A DNA stretch of 64,000 nucleotides from Hyalella azteca. Lineage: Eukaryota; Arthropoda; Malacostraca; Amphipoda; Hyalellidae. The position numbers and the translations under genes are program-made. The notes under the pieces were generated by a model. That model ran no database searches. It was not told the DNA's origin and worked only from the letters and a program-made list of their open reading frames with translations. Shown here in pieces: positions 26,119 to 37,560 of this stretch. Numbering within the stretch: the first letter of the stretch is position 1; each line of letters begins with the position of its first letter. The DNA lies in contig NW_025947119.1 of the NCBI RefSeq assembly GCF_000764305.2, positions 52,443 to 116,442 on the forward strand. Direction: 5' to 3'.

Positions 26119-29100
26119 AAAAAGGCTAAAAATTGACTTCGAAGCCGGAGCTTACGATCCTGATTCATTGACTTATAAACAACGAATAATTGAAGGATTT
26201 ATAAGAGCTCACACTTTGCCAAAAGGCGAAGGAATTTTGATCGGATAACGAGTTAGAAGATATCTAAAGATTAATTTGTTTTTGAGTCATATAATAGCAT
26301 TAGGATGCAAAGCTTTACACCGTACTCATGATCATACCGTAGAAATTCTCAAGTGTACAAACTTATTGATTTGTAGGTAAATAACAACGGAAAAGTTAAC
26401 TAATTTTGAGGCTCATTTTAGCGTCAATTGAGTTAGCTTTTATAGCTGTCTGCAATGGTTTATTCAAGTCGAATACCAGATTTTTAAAATGCTCGATTTT
26501 AATTCGGCGTTTTGATTCAAGGCTTTAATGTCGAGAAAATTGAGAAAAAATTTGGTAGAATAACATCGTGAAAATTTTCCTATTTAGGCAATCGACGAGA
26601 GCGTGAAAATTTTTCGTGAGAACAAACACCATCCATGCAAAAAATAATGCTAGTAAAATTACCTGGACTGTACTATATTGACTAAAATTCATCTGATGGT
26701 GACTAAATCCGCAAATTTATTTGGTAAATTGTTCCATGATTGGTGTGATACATTCATAATTTATCTTATATACTACTTATATCATGGTATATCATAGTTA
26801 AGATTATAATGCCTCTAATTTAAAATGAAACACTGCATCAATACTCATAATTATGTACTTGATATAGTCATATAATAAATTGAATAGTTACCTTAAAATA
26901 ATCGAATAAAAGATTTCCCAACCGAATAAAGAATTACAGCGTCCAGGTTAGAAAATAATCACCAATTTACATAGGCTTGGCTCTTTGATCTGTGATGCGT
27001 GAAGAGCGCGGGCGGATTTTAATCTGATTTACTACATACAAAACACCTCAACGAGATTTAACTTGGATTTAAATCGGCACCAGCGTTAAAAATAATTGAG
27101 GTGGATAAATATTTGTTTGTTTGCAGTTCAACTGTTGGCTGGAAAATATCATAACGATAAATAACACGCAAACATTGATTGCAAAGTCTGAATTCTTTCT
27201 GTTCATTCGGAATATGTTAAAAAACAAATAAGTTGTGGAGAAATGAGATATTCATTTAAACTATTCTGCCTTTGAATTTTTTCAATCTAAATTGAAAAAA
27301 TTATGGTATCCATCCCCTTGATTCATTACGTTCTCATACAACTAAGGCTATTAAATGTGACTACGCTTTGATTTCGCTTAAATGAAAAATTTCTAATTTC
27401 GTACACAGTTTAAGTACTTATTATGAAATTATTATCGATGACCTGTAGTCGCTGAGACTACAATGGTGTATTCTGTGGCATCGATAACTAAAATGGAATT
27501 GGGTACTGCTGAGAACGTTATACTTAATTAACGAACTTGTGCTGCCCGACATTATTAAAGAACCCGTGGCCCCGTAATCCCTCTTCAATCGAACACTCTA
27601 CTAAACCAACGATTTTTCAAAGAATAAACAGTTAAAAGTAAATATAATTAACGAATAATAAGTTAAGATACAAAACAACAAACATAACACCCTAAACCCT
27701 ATCACTCGAACTAGCCAAACCGTAAGAATCTAACCCTAACCGTGCGTTTCAATCCACCTCCAATTTAATCTATATGGTACAAGTCCAAAAATCGAGGCCT
27801 TCCTCCAAGTAAGAAGCCCTACTGGAGGTCACGGCTAAGGTGATTGAAATCGTAAATGACAAATTTCGTGAAGCCTAATAAATTGCCACCTGCAAATTAA
27901 ATATACAGTAATAAACTAAACTTATTTCCTAGACATTGTCTGTTCGACCAGGAAAACACTTCACAAATTTGATCTTACGTACAGGAAATACTTGAAGCAG
28001 CTTCGCTTTCTCTCTTTTGATAAGCTTTTCATGAACAGAATCTCATCGCCGTAGCCAGTGCAATCGAGTGAATACCTTAAATATTTCCTTGAATTACAAT
28101 CAGAAATTTACTGGTGTCCAGAAAACATCTTAATAATGGACATAAGAAATTTCCATGCCTAATTTCATAAAAGTTCTTCACTTTTTACCTGTTCAAATGA
28201 GAATAATGTAAATGCACGAACCCTCAAGTCATTCATATATAATATCGATAACTTAAAGAGTTAAGAACAACATGATTCTGCTTGTGCATGTATCAACAGG
28301 ACTCACTGGCAAGCTAGTAGGTCCTAGAAAAATGCCGTAATTTTTCAATTCACACATATTAATGCACGCTTAATTTTTTATAAAATTGTAAATCGAGTAA
28401 AAAAATATGCTGTCATAAATTATTCAAAAATTAGGTTTCAGGGCGAAAATCTCGAAAGAAAGCGACGATATCAAGTGACCGATTCAAGTACCCATATATC
28501 AAGTTGTCTGCTCACTCTTATGCGTCGGCACTCTAATGCGGAGAGATGGCACCGCGTCGCAGGGTCGGAACAAACCGAGTGTCAGGCGACCATGCCACCA
28601 CATTCATTCCACTCCAACTGGGCCCTATTTAGCATTTCTCATGCCGTGCTCGTGGCCTTGTTCCAGAATTTTGCAGAGTTCATTCTCTTAGACGCTATTT
28701 TCACTTGAGTTTTTATAATTTTAACGTTGCATTTTTTTAGTTTTTGCTGGGTCTGTTGTTGGATTTTAAATTTTTCCATTTTTATGTTCGCCTACGTTGT
28801 AGATTTTTTTGAATAGAATTTTTCAAGTCGTTTTACCGCAGTAGCAAGGTGTTCGTAAAATATACAGTTGGTGCACTTCATTAAGTTCACTGGACATTTA
28901 GTTTTTCAACAGCAATATCATATTTGTAAAAAATCTCAGCCGCTTTTCAATTTTAGGCGCCGTCTGTAACCGTTTATATTGTTGAAATCACGAAATATAT
29001 CGAGTAAATAATCGGAAAATTTTATTCCAGTTATAATATTTAAAGGTTCTCGTATATAACCTCCCGTTTCCCTACCGGGTATCGCGCAGTCATTATTATC

Positions 29101-29249
29101 CTCTTTTCATTTATTACTTTCAACTTTATTAATTTCTTCTTTGTAACTTGTAACTTGTAACTTTCTAACTCACGAATTACTCTCAACCTAATTTCCAAGT
29201 ACAATTATTTCTGGCTTCATGACTTTCTACCTTACCAGTTCTTATTTGA

Positions 29250-29885
29250 TAGCTTTTACCTCATTACTGTCTATCGCATTACTGTCTACCTCATTACTTC
29301 CCACCTCATTACTTCCCACCTCATTACTTCTCACCTCAGTACTTCCCATCTCATTACTTCCCATCTCATTACTTCCCACCTCATTACTTCCCATCTCATT
29401 ACTTTCCACCTCATTACTGTTTACCTCATTGCTTCCCACCTCATTAATTCCCACCTCATTACTTCCCACCTCATTACAATTTACCTCATTACTTCCTACC
29501 TCATTACTTCCCACCTCATTACTGCTTACCTCATTACTTCCCACCTCATTACTTCCCATCTCATTACTTCCCACCTCATTACTTCCCACCTCATTACTTC
29601 CCACCTCATTGCTTCCCATCTCATTAATTCCCACCTCATTACTTCCCACCTCATTACTTCCTACCTCATTGCTTCCCACCTCATTACTTCACACCACATT
29701 ACTTTCCACCTCATTACTTCCTACCTCATTGCTTCCCACCTCATTACTTCACACCACATTACTTTCCACCTCATTACTTCCTACCTCATTACATCCTACC
29801 TCGCTACTTCCCATCTTATTACTGTTTACCTCATTACTTCCCACCTCATTACTTCCCATCTCATTACTTCCCACCTCATTAGTTC
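29250..29885. repeat. 15-bp minisatellite, about 42 units
   Basis: Unit CTCATTACTTCCCAC, with variants in which CTTCC becomes GTTTA, TTTCC or ATTCC. Because the unit is a multiple of three and lacks stops in several frames, both strands are open: 254 codons on plus (LLPTS-type repeats, 29219-29983) and 145 on minus (VGSNE-type repeats). This explains the long frames without a gene. The plus frame continues about 30 codons beyond the array, but there is no start context or domain. Confidence 0.9.
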
Positions 29886-30255
29886 CATGGATCTTATATT
29901 ATTCCCGTCGTTCACGTAGATATACCGCCGAGTATTACAGACGAGATCTTCTCAACGTTTCCCCTAATAAAAAGTACGATTGATCCCTTCTGCGCAAACT
30001 GACGACTGTCTCTTCTCCTAATGAGGTTTGCTCAAATGAAGATAAAATTTCTCAGCGGTATAATATCGTGCAAAGATTTTCGCACAAACGAATGTTTAAT
30101 AAATTTTTGCGTTAAATTTATTTCCTCGGGAGAGACTCAAAATGGTTAAAATTTTCAGCGATAATTTAATGAAAGTAATATAATGATTGCCAAAAGAGAA
30201 TAAAATCAAATTGTTGCGTCAATTACGTATTGGTAATTCGTGGTTTCGGTCTATT

Positions 30256-30317
30256 GTTAGCGTATTTTCTCATTTATGGAAAAAATGTACTATTGTGCTC
30301 GCCATGTCCGTACGTCC

Positions 30318-30352
<35 letters not shown>

Positions 30353-30440
30353 CGTCCGTCTGTCCGTGACCTCAAGTTTTCGTCGACGAGAAAATGCGCT
30401 TTCTGTCACTCACTACAGTGAGTACTGAGTTATATTTTTT
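30256..30440 (+). repeat. GTCC/GTCT microsatellite module, copy 1
   Basis: Dispersed module: TAGCGTATTTTCTCATTTATGG, a short spacer ending TGTGCTCG, a (GTCC/GTCT)n tract, then GTTTTCGTCGACGAGAAAA, TGCGC, and CACTCACTACAGTGAGTACT. Other copies are at 45722-45875 (same strand), 51095-51243 and 63652-63818 (opposite strand). All share the same order of parts. Confidence 0.8.
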
Positions 30441-30549
30441 TAATTCATTGTGCATGTGAAGGTTCTAAGCGAAATTCATGAATTGAACCTAAGCCTGAAT
30501 TCCTTGCTAAAAATGACTCCAAAGCCACTGTCAGTTGAAATATTACTTA

Positions 30550-31145
30550 AAAAAAATACAGTACTGAATTTGGAGTGAAAAAATAAATTTTTGCTCAGTA
30601 GAGCAAAATTTTATACCTAGAAGCTTAAGGTTATTAATATCACAAGGTGAAATATTATTTTGGAAAAATTACCCTGAATTTGGAGTGAAATAAATAAATT
30701 TTTGATCAATTATTATTTAGAGCTTTTAGGTTATTAATATCACAAGATGAAATGTTATTTTGGAAAAATTACCCTGAATTTGGAGTGAAAAAATAATTTT
30801 TTATGCTCAATTATTACCTAGAACCTTAAGGTTATTAATATCACAAGATGAAATATTATTTCGGAAAAATTACCCTGAATTTGGAGTGAAAAAAATAAAT
30901 TTTTGCTCAATTATTACTTAGAACCTCAAAGTTATTAATATCACAAGATGAAATATTATTTTGGAAAAATTACCCTGAATTTGGAGTGAAAAAATAAATT
31001 TGTTGCTTAATTATTACTTAGAACTTTAAGATTATTAATATCACAAGATGAAATATTATTTTCTAAAAATTGCCCTGAATTTGGAGTGAAAAAAAAAATT
31101 TTTTGCTCAATATTACTTAGAACCTTTAGGTTAATAATATCGCAA
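30550..31145. repeat. ~100-bp tandem array, 6 units
   Basis: The word CTGAATTTGGAGTGAAA recurs at about 30563, 30673, 30773, 30874, 30974 and 31074, with the shared body TTATTAATATCACAAGATGA. Units differ by scattered changes. AT-rich, non-coding. Confidence 0.85.
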
Positions 31146-31920
31146 GATGTTCCGGAAGCATTTCGACTGAGATTAAAACGATCTTACCATTGAAGCAGAG
31201 CCTAATTTTGCAGTCGCTTCCGCTCCAGCTCCCGATTACCTCGATCAAGAGAGCTCTAAAGGAGACTTGGGTCCAAGTCTAATTTACTTCTCAGTCATAC
31301 ACTTCAATCGCTTCGTAAATCCGCTCTAAGGAACACTGTTTGCTCTACCAGGGGGAAGCTCCTGAAGGCGATTTCTTTCATTCAATTCGGATTTTGGCAT
31401 CAATACATATTTTATTATAGACTTCAGTTTGAATTATTGAACTCGTAGACTTGGCGTTGAATTTCTGACCTCATTGCAGATTGTTTAAGCTTTTTTTAAT
31501 TGTATTCTTAGTCTGATTCTAGACATAATTTCCGAAATTTATGACTGATTTGAATTTAAATTTAACATTGGATTTTTCTTCTTTGTAACCTTCTAAATAT
31601 ACGTACATATTCACTAAAAATAATCTTTGACCGTATTTCTGCATTAATCTATATTTCCATAGATAGTCCGTAACTTAGTTTTTGGACACATTTCCAAGAA
31701 CTGGCCATATTTCAGCCATCTACAATATTTTCACCAGTAGGCCAAATTTCAGCATTTAACTAAATTATCTGTAATTGGACATTTGCCAGCATTTACCTCC
31801 ACAACCTGTTATATAAATATGCGTTTAAAGAGAACTTTTTAAAGACAACACTTCTAAAGAATACAGTGTCTCCGATGTTACACGTCTACAACATATTTCT
31901 AATTTTGTTTTCATATATTA
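31146..31920. other. Non-coding; a GC-richer island at its start
   Basis: Bases 31146-31390 are GC-richer than the surroundings. The minus strand there is open for about 50 codons and contains a donor-like G|GTAAGA. I recognise no protein and the reading remains speculative. The rest is AT-rich with nothing identified. Confidence 0.3.
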
Positions 31921-31929
31921 AGAAAATTA

Positions 31930-32265
31930 TTTTTAATTTTTTTAATGTATAAAAAAAAATTTTAAATGTTATTTATTGTGTCAATTGATTCAAGCTTTGT
32001 CTACGACTTTATGCAAGTGTGCAAAATTTCAGATCGATTGGACAGGTGGAATGTGTAGAATATCGATTATAAGATTTGTAGAAGACAAAATTATTTATTC
32101 AATTTTTTAAATTATTTTTTTTTTTCAAATGTTTAAAATTGTTTATTCTGTCAATTGATTCATGAATTGTCTCCGACTTTTCGCAAGTGTGCAAAATATC
32201 GGATCGATTGGAGAGGTAGAAGTGTGTTAAATATCAATTATATGATTTGTAGCAGACAAACAAGC
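31930..32265. repeat. Diverged tandem duplication (~180-bp unit)
   Basis: GTCAATTGATTCA, CGCAAGTGTGCAAAAT/GCAAGTGTGCAAAAT and GATCGATTGGA occur in the same order in both halves (about 31980 and 32152 for GTCAATTGATTCA). Confidence 0.7.
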
Positions 32266-32527
32266 AACAAGAAGTGAAGTTAAAGAGAAGTGTTGTAAAG
32301 ATGATAATAGCCTCATATATTTACTAGGTGTATATGTATTAAACAAAAAGTTTACTAAAATATCATACTGCCATGATCACAAAACTTGCACAAGAAGGTT
32401 TATTTTTAGCAAAGTGATTCTTAGGTCTCACGTTGTTATGTGGTTATTTTTCTTTCCTATTTTATTTAGCACGTTTGTAATGCTGCGTTCCTCCTTATCC
32501 TACGAATTATCCACTATCATCAATTTA

Positions 32528-32900
32528 CACTAGCCTTAGCATTCAAGTATTGAATTTATATTTTAATTACTAGATTATTTTGTCTACTAATGTGTTACTG
32601 TGTCTACTATTACTAGAGCTAAATCTTCACGGCTCCTGCTTTAGCATTCAAGTATTGAATTTATGTTTTAATTCTTAGATTATTTTGTCTACTAGTCTGT
32701 AGACAGTATCTACTAGAGCTAAGTGAGCTCTATTACTGCCGCTTCCATCCCTTGCCCTGCCATAGGATTTTTCATAGGATTTTCTTCTCATGTCGCTCTT
32801 TCTTGCCATAGGATAGGAACGACATGAGCCATAGGATTTCTTTGCCCTGCTCATAAGATTTTCTGCCATAGGATTTTCTTTTAACACTGTCTCTACGATG
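32528..32900. repeat. Short duplications and ATAGGATTTT minisatellite
   Basis: TTAGCATTCAAGTATTGAAT followed by GTCTACTA occurs twice about 109 bases apart (32536 and 32642). Bases 32755-32885 contain irregular repeats of GCCATAGGATTTTCTT. Confidence 0.65.
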
Positions 32901-33682
32901 TCGCTCGTCTCTGCCGTGCCAACACGGCGATGCCGTTATCTACAGAGCTTTATCAAGAAGATCACTTCGCATTGTCTCTCAAATATTTTTTTAAAGTTAA
33001 TACACGAGGAGCAGTCATCAAACCCCGGGACAATGTTTATCTTTGGCCTCATCTCTGGCCTCACGCCTGGCCTGACTTTGATAGTACGGAACGACAGGAT
33101 TCATGTGTTCCTACCTTTAAATTTGAGCTCAATTTGGATTTAAAATAGATCGCTATTTATGTGCATGATTGTTCCAGAAGAGGTTTTGCCCAGTACCGCC
33201 TGGAAATTATCGCGAGTGATGAAACAGTGAGACGAAAAAATTGAAGAATTATTTCGAAATTATTGAGGAGCATTTAGATATTAGCGTAAACCAGATTTTA
33301 GATAAATTCACTTCATTTAAACGTATGAAGATAGCCCAAGCACCTGATGATGAATAAGACTGAAGATCCCTTTTGTTTGAGGTCACTATAGAGTGATGAG
33401 ATAATTATTTTGAAACGTTTTTACTGAAATAAAGTAGTAATGAGGTTCACCAATATCTACAAGCTTAAACTGCTTATTATTCATTCATCTCAACAGACAC
33501 AAACAATAGAATGTTTTAAATAAGTTCGCGAAGCTTGAATCAAATTTTGCTTACACGTATAATTATAATATCAAAGTCTCTGCGAAAAAATGTTTAAATA
33601 CTTACCATGAACCGCTCTCTTCGATTTTTTTGTTTCACTGTCGGAAACTGTGCACATTGACTTTTTGGTTGATATTTGTATC

Positions 33683-33853
33683 ATGGTTACAAGCCTTGCT
33701 TATCCAATTCATGCCTATGTGGACGACTACGATTTGCGAATTGAATTTACACTAGCATCTGATGCATTCGCGTTCGTCGTGAGGGGACTGCAATTCGTTG
33801 TAGGAAGACAAGGAGACAAACAATATTTTCATTTCGAGATTATTGATTTTTAG
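33683..33853 (+). CDS. Possible short ORF of unknown function
   Basis: An ATG at 33683 opens a 56-codon frame (MVTSLAYPIH... to stop at 33853). The same frame is open back to a TGA at about 33608, some 80 codons in all, in a patch GC-richer than its flanks. Its sequence looks protein-like (VDDYDLRIEFTLASDAFAFV) but I recognise no family. A polyadenylation-like AATAAA follows at about 33949, and the kinase-like gene starts 250 bases further on. There is no convincing splice acceptor in front, so this may be a chance frame. Confidence 0.2.
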   Translation: MVTSLAYPIHAYVDDYDLRIEFTLASDAFAFVVRGLQFVVGRQGDKQYFHFEIIDF

Positions 33854-34082
33854 AAACTAGGTCACATACTTACTTGAAATTTGCTTAATTTTATAACACA
33901 ATGCTTTGAAATCAAGTTTCAGCTTAAGCTTATTTTTATGGATGTCTCAATAAAGTTGCCCGAATTAGTTACACTGTATTCTGTATACGGCGATTGAAGC
34001 CATGACCTAGAATTAAGCATAAAATGCAAAAGAGCCCATCCCATGTGTCTAAAAGGTCAAATTGGATTTTGTGGCGGAATCT

Positions 34083-34105
34083 TTTCGCCTTAATCGCCAG
34101 AAATC
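34083..34105 (+). promoter_or_regulatory. Possible 5'-UTR 3' splice site and start context of the kinase gene
   Basis: TTTTCGCCTTAATCGCCAG ends 5 bases before the ATG and looks like a 3' splice site, so a 5'-UTR intron is possible. An in-frame TAA lies within it (about 34091), making ATG 34106 the first Met of the frame. The -3 base is A, a favourable initiation context. Confidence 0.35.
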
Positions 34106-34891
34106 ATGAGCACCATGAGCTGCCTCCAAGTTCTCTGCTCGGAACTTGAAATTCCATCGTCATCGCTTAAGCTATGTAATCGCCTAGGATCCGGGTCTCA
34201 CGGTCAAACCTTCGTCGTGCAGTACAATGGCCAGCTATACTGTGCTAAAATCTACAAAGAAATATTAAATATGGCTCAGGAAGTCAAGATGCTGAAAGCC
34301 ACAGAAAGCTGTTCGTACAGTCCCAATCTGATTGGAATCTGCTCAAGTCTCATGCTCGTAGTCATGGATTTGGCTCCTGGACAAACCCTGCAGTCTCTTC
34401 TTAGGTCCCGCCCATGTAAGCTCTACATTCACAGGGTAATGCTCGCCTTATGTCAGGCAATTGAGAGCCTGCATGCGTGTCAAGTGATCCACAACGATCT
34501 CAAGTTCGACAACATCATGGTTTCGGAAGACAACTGGGATCCACGTATTACGTTGATTGATTTCGGCTTTGCGACGTTCAGACACAACTCTCCGTACGCT
34601 CACATCTCGCCCGAAGTCATGGCGAGCTACCGGCACGTGAGCCCAAAACTGGCGTCTGGAGGCAAGTGCGATTACAACACGGATAACTATTCCTTCGGAG
34701 TCCTGCTGCGCGCCGTCTCATCCGACACCAAGTGCCCGCTTTTTTCCGTGCTTGCCGACATTCTTACAAAGAAGAAAGGGGTCATGTATAGCCTAGTGAA
34801 ACTGCATGCGTACATGAAAGAAAACAACTGCGACAGTTGCAGGGAGTCGTGCTGGTGCGCACAGTGCATCTCTGGAGGCGTGATGTGTTAA
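34106..34891 (+). CDS. Small protein kinase-like protein, intronless coding region
   Basis: The 261-residue product spans a compact kinase domain. Motifs in order: Gly-rich loop LGSGSHGQTFVV (27-38), ATP-binding Lys48 in CAKIY, helix-C Glu59, hinge-like VVMDLAPG (85-92), catalytic loop IHNDLKFDNIMV (128-139) with Asp131, Lys133 and Asn136, metal-binding DFG (152-154), SPE in place of APE (168-170), and DNYSFGVLL (193-201) as subdomain IX. HRD is replaced by HND. The activation segment is short, the C lobe is abbreviated, and residues 242-254 form a cysteine cluster (CxxCxxxCxCxxC), unusual for kinases. Presence of Lys, Asp and DFG suggests phosphotransfer is possible; substrate unknown. The coding region is GC-richer than its flanks, and its lack of introns suggests a retrogene or mobile-element or virus-derived origin, but this is unproven. 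It is the only intact long ORF in the window with a recognised domain. Confidence 0.85.
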   Translation: MSTMSCLQVLCSELEIPSSSLKLCNRLGSGSHGQTFVVQYNGQLYCAKIYKEILNMAQEVKMLKATESCSYSPNLIGICSSLMLVVMDLAPGQTLQSLLRSRPCKLYIHRVMLALCQAIESLHACQVIHNDLKFDNIMVSEDNWDPRITLIDFGFATFRHNSPYAHISPEVMASYRHVSPKLASGGKCDYNTDNYSFGVLLRAVSSDTKCPLFSVLADILTKKKGVMYSLVKLHAYMKENNCDSCRESCWCAQCISGGVMC

Positions 34892-36120
34892 AAGAGTTTC
34901 GAGACAAAATATTATGGTGTAGAGACGCCAATTGTGCCAGTTCATCGGGGCATTTAATCCAACATGTAACGCACGAAATTTCTCAAGCTGAAAGAAAAAT
35001 TGAAAATGAAAAAAGACAGGGATAATGAGGCATTCTGAAAATTCTTCGCGTCATTGGAAGTCCCCGGCAGTTTTGTGTATCACTTCGGCTTAAAATCTTA
35101 TCCTTTGTCATTTAAATTGATTTAAAATCACCAAATTTCACTAGGCGTGTTGCCACGCTAATATCCAGCTCTCAGTTTGACATCGTTGAAGGAATATCGC
35201 TTGGCAAGTTCATCAACGTTATTCAAGGCCTCGAAGGGAATAATGAATTGATAAGAATTTAAGATAGTTTTACATACGCTTCGAATGTTATGGTCAACTT
35301 AGTAAAATCAAGTTAAAGGACTTATGGAGAGAAAAAGCCTGGCATCATGATTTTAATAATTTACAGGACGTGAACCGTTTGAAGTTCATTTACATGTCGT
35401 TGAAAATATTTACTGTTGAATACGTCCAAGCCTTAAAATTGGATCTTATGGATATAGTGATAAAACATTCAGTTTAATATTTTGATTCTGTAATTATGTT
35501 AGATATCAGCATATAAACAATATTGATATTGAAGTTCATTATGCGGTGCACAAATTTATAATTTCTAGCATTTGTCTCCCAGAAACGATTTAACAAGATG
35601 CAATTATTTTGGGCCTGTAAAAGTGTATCACCCACTTTACGTTGAATTAACGTCATTATTACGATGAATTAACGTTATTAATTCATATGGTAGATTCAAT
35701 CGCATTTGTGCAAATTTTTATACAAGGAATGGGACATTTTGCCATCGACGGAACTTTTTTTTAATTGATTTTGCTGATATATAAATCATTTAAAGGCTTT
35801 TGCTATGCAGTATATTCTATTAAGTGCACTTTTAATAAGTTTATGTTATATGTATTTGAAATGTCTTCGTTGTATTGAGTTCGAAGTTATTGAAAGATAA
35901 TGTTATTATTATCCATCTTGGTTCTTCGAAGAGCTTAGGTATTAGCTTGTATGTATTGAACTCGTATCAAACATACATAAGCTGAAGTTAAAATTTTGAC
36001 TAAATAGACGGCAGCCATATTAAATATGATACGTTATTCCTTCCTTGTAAAAAAAAAACTGGTGACAATATGCCGAACAGCTCTTCGAACATATATATCT
36101 TCGATACGTGTCGACTAACA
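34892..36120. other. Downstream of the kinase gene; no firm gene
   Basis: AT-rich. A plus-strand frame without an early Met is open for about 74 codons (about 35265-35476, with words such as LWREKAWHHDFNNL). I cannot match it to a family; it might be a decayed mobile-element ORF. No clear AATAAA close behind the kinase stop was found. Confidence 0.3.
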
Positions 36121-36142
36121 TTGATTTAAGTTTCTGTACAAA

Positions 36143-36331
36143 ATGCAAAACACATTTAAAGGAAGAACACTTTTTTATGTTCAGAGAGCTTGTTTATTGT
36201 GTTCAAGGCGTATAACGAACACAACTTTGTGTGGTTCAAGAGAGACAAACACTGAAACAGTTTTTGATCTATGTAATGCACAATGTTACCAAGAGCAAAG
36301 TAATCGTCACACGGCACTTTATGGCACCTAG
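36143..36331 (+). pseudogene. Possible piggyBac-type transposase C-terminal zinc-finger remnant
   Basis: The 62-codon frame reads CLLCSRRITNTTLCGS, then DLCNAQCYQE and a His. This spacing (CxxC, a basic/Thr stretch, Cys, then LCxxxCY with a later His) resembles the cysteine-rich C-terminal domain of piggyBac-family transposases (CxxC..T..C..C..LC..CF..YH). The second Cys of the middle pair is Ser here. No DDE catalytic part is recognisable upstream, and an in-frame stop precedes the segment. I read it as a decayed fragment; a chance match cannot be excluded. Confidence 0.35.
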
Positions 36332-36639
36332 AATAAAAAAATCTTCGGCAACTTGAATGCGGCATCAGAATCCTAACTGCTTTGAAGAAGGATATTTCAA
36401 TACCAAAAGTATTAGGGAAATATTCAGGGCTTTACTATTTCGTTGCTAAATCCGGTCGAATTGTTACTGGTTAATTAAAATAAAAAAGAAGTCCCAACAC
36501 GTTACTTACTGTAGGCACTCTGGCCTGGGCATAATAAATAGACTTTGTTATTTTCTCCTAATTTTTCTGTTATAGGCAAATATGAGTAATGCCTGTCAAA
36601 ATTATCGTTTTTCAACCGTCAAAATTATCTTAGATCATT

Positions 36640-37205
36640 AATTTAGTAGGATTATCGTGCATCACCCATCATATTGATCGTTCATCACCAGCAGGATTAT
36701 TGTGTGTCACCCATTATATTGATCGTTCATCACTCAGCAGGTCTATCGTGTGTCACCCATCATGTTGATCGTTCATCACTCAGCAGGTCTATTGTGTGTC
36801 ACCCATCATGTTGATCGTTCATCACTCAGCAGGTCTATTGTGTGTCTCCCATCATGTTGATCATTCATCACCTAGCTGGATTATCGCGGGCACCACCAAG
36901 AAGGATTATCGCGCATCATCAATTATTATTATCGTACGTTGCCAGTTGGGTTATCGTGCATCATCAGTTATTATAATCGTACGTACGTTGCCAGTAAGGC
37001 TATCGCGCATCATCAATTATTATTATCGTACGTTACCAAGCAGGATTATCGGATATCATCAGTTATTATAATCGTACGTACGTTGCCAGTAAGGCTATCG
37101 CGCATCATCAATTATTATTATCGTACGTTGCCAGTCGGTTTATCGTGCATCATCAATCATTATTATCGTACATCGCCATGCAGGGTAATCGTGCATCATT
37201 TGTAG
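36640..37205. repeat. Compound minisatellite (~52-bp and ~60-70-bp units)
   Basis: Bases 36640-36880 repeat GTTGATCGTTCATCACTCAG plus a GGTCTATCGTGTGTCACCCA-type half. From 36890 the units change to ATCATCAATTATTATTATCG with TACGTTGCCAGTAAGG. Open frames across it (RTLPVRLSRIINYYY-type repeats) come from the repeat. Confidence 0.8.
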
Positions 37206-37369
37206 GGATGATCAAAGATCCTCAAAGCAATCAGAAGTTTTTACGTGTCCACTTTGCACCGGCAAGTCGATGCCATCTTGCTTTAGTATTCCACGCTGGA
37301 GTCTGCGAGGCTATTGGCTCTATTTGTTGCAATGAACGGCAATGATGGCAAGCTGATGGCAAGCCAAAC

Positions 37370-37560
37370 ACTATTTTTTACGCCACTATAAAGGATTTTC
37401 TATAGTTTACGCCACTATAGAAGAGGTTTTTCTATAGTTTACGCCACTATAGAAGGCACTAGAAGAATGCTTCTATAGTTTACACTTCTATAGTTTACGC
37501 CACTATAGAAGGCACTAAAAGAATACGCCACTATAGAAGAGGTTTTTTTCGCTGTTCAGT
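37370..37560. repeat. Self-complementary short tandem repeats
   Basis: CTATAGTTTACGCCACTATAG and truncated forms recur about six times. CTATAG occurs at both ends of the unit, so each can fold on itself. Confidence 0.75.

Larger units (their letters stand above)
21418..29218. other. Gene-free AT-rich stretch
   Basis: About 7.8 kb with no supportable gene. It holds a hairpin (21856-21898), ATGTCAT palindromes (22315-22375), a ~27-bp minisatellite (22730-22832), a small duplication of GAGCGAAAAAATAGG words (24980-25060) and a SINE-like piece (26041-26118). GC-richer islands at 22860-23130 and 28470-28700 have open frames that I could not connect to any protein family. Confidence 0.45.

Noticed and set aside
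31188..31290. Open minus-strand stretch ending in a donor-like GGTAAGA
   Set aside because: Interesting composition but under 40 codons before the donor, no recognisable protein and a doubtful acceptor.
34448..34869. Minus-strand frames across the kinase gene
   Set aside because: Antisense shadows of the plus-strand coding sequence.
36796..37205. Overlapping 88-91-codon frames with RIINYYY-type repeats
   Set aside because: Generated by the tandem array; not coding.
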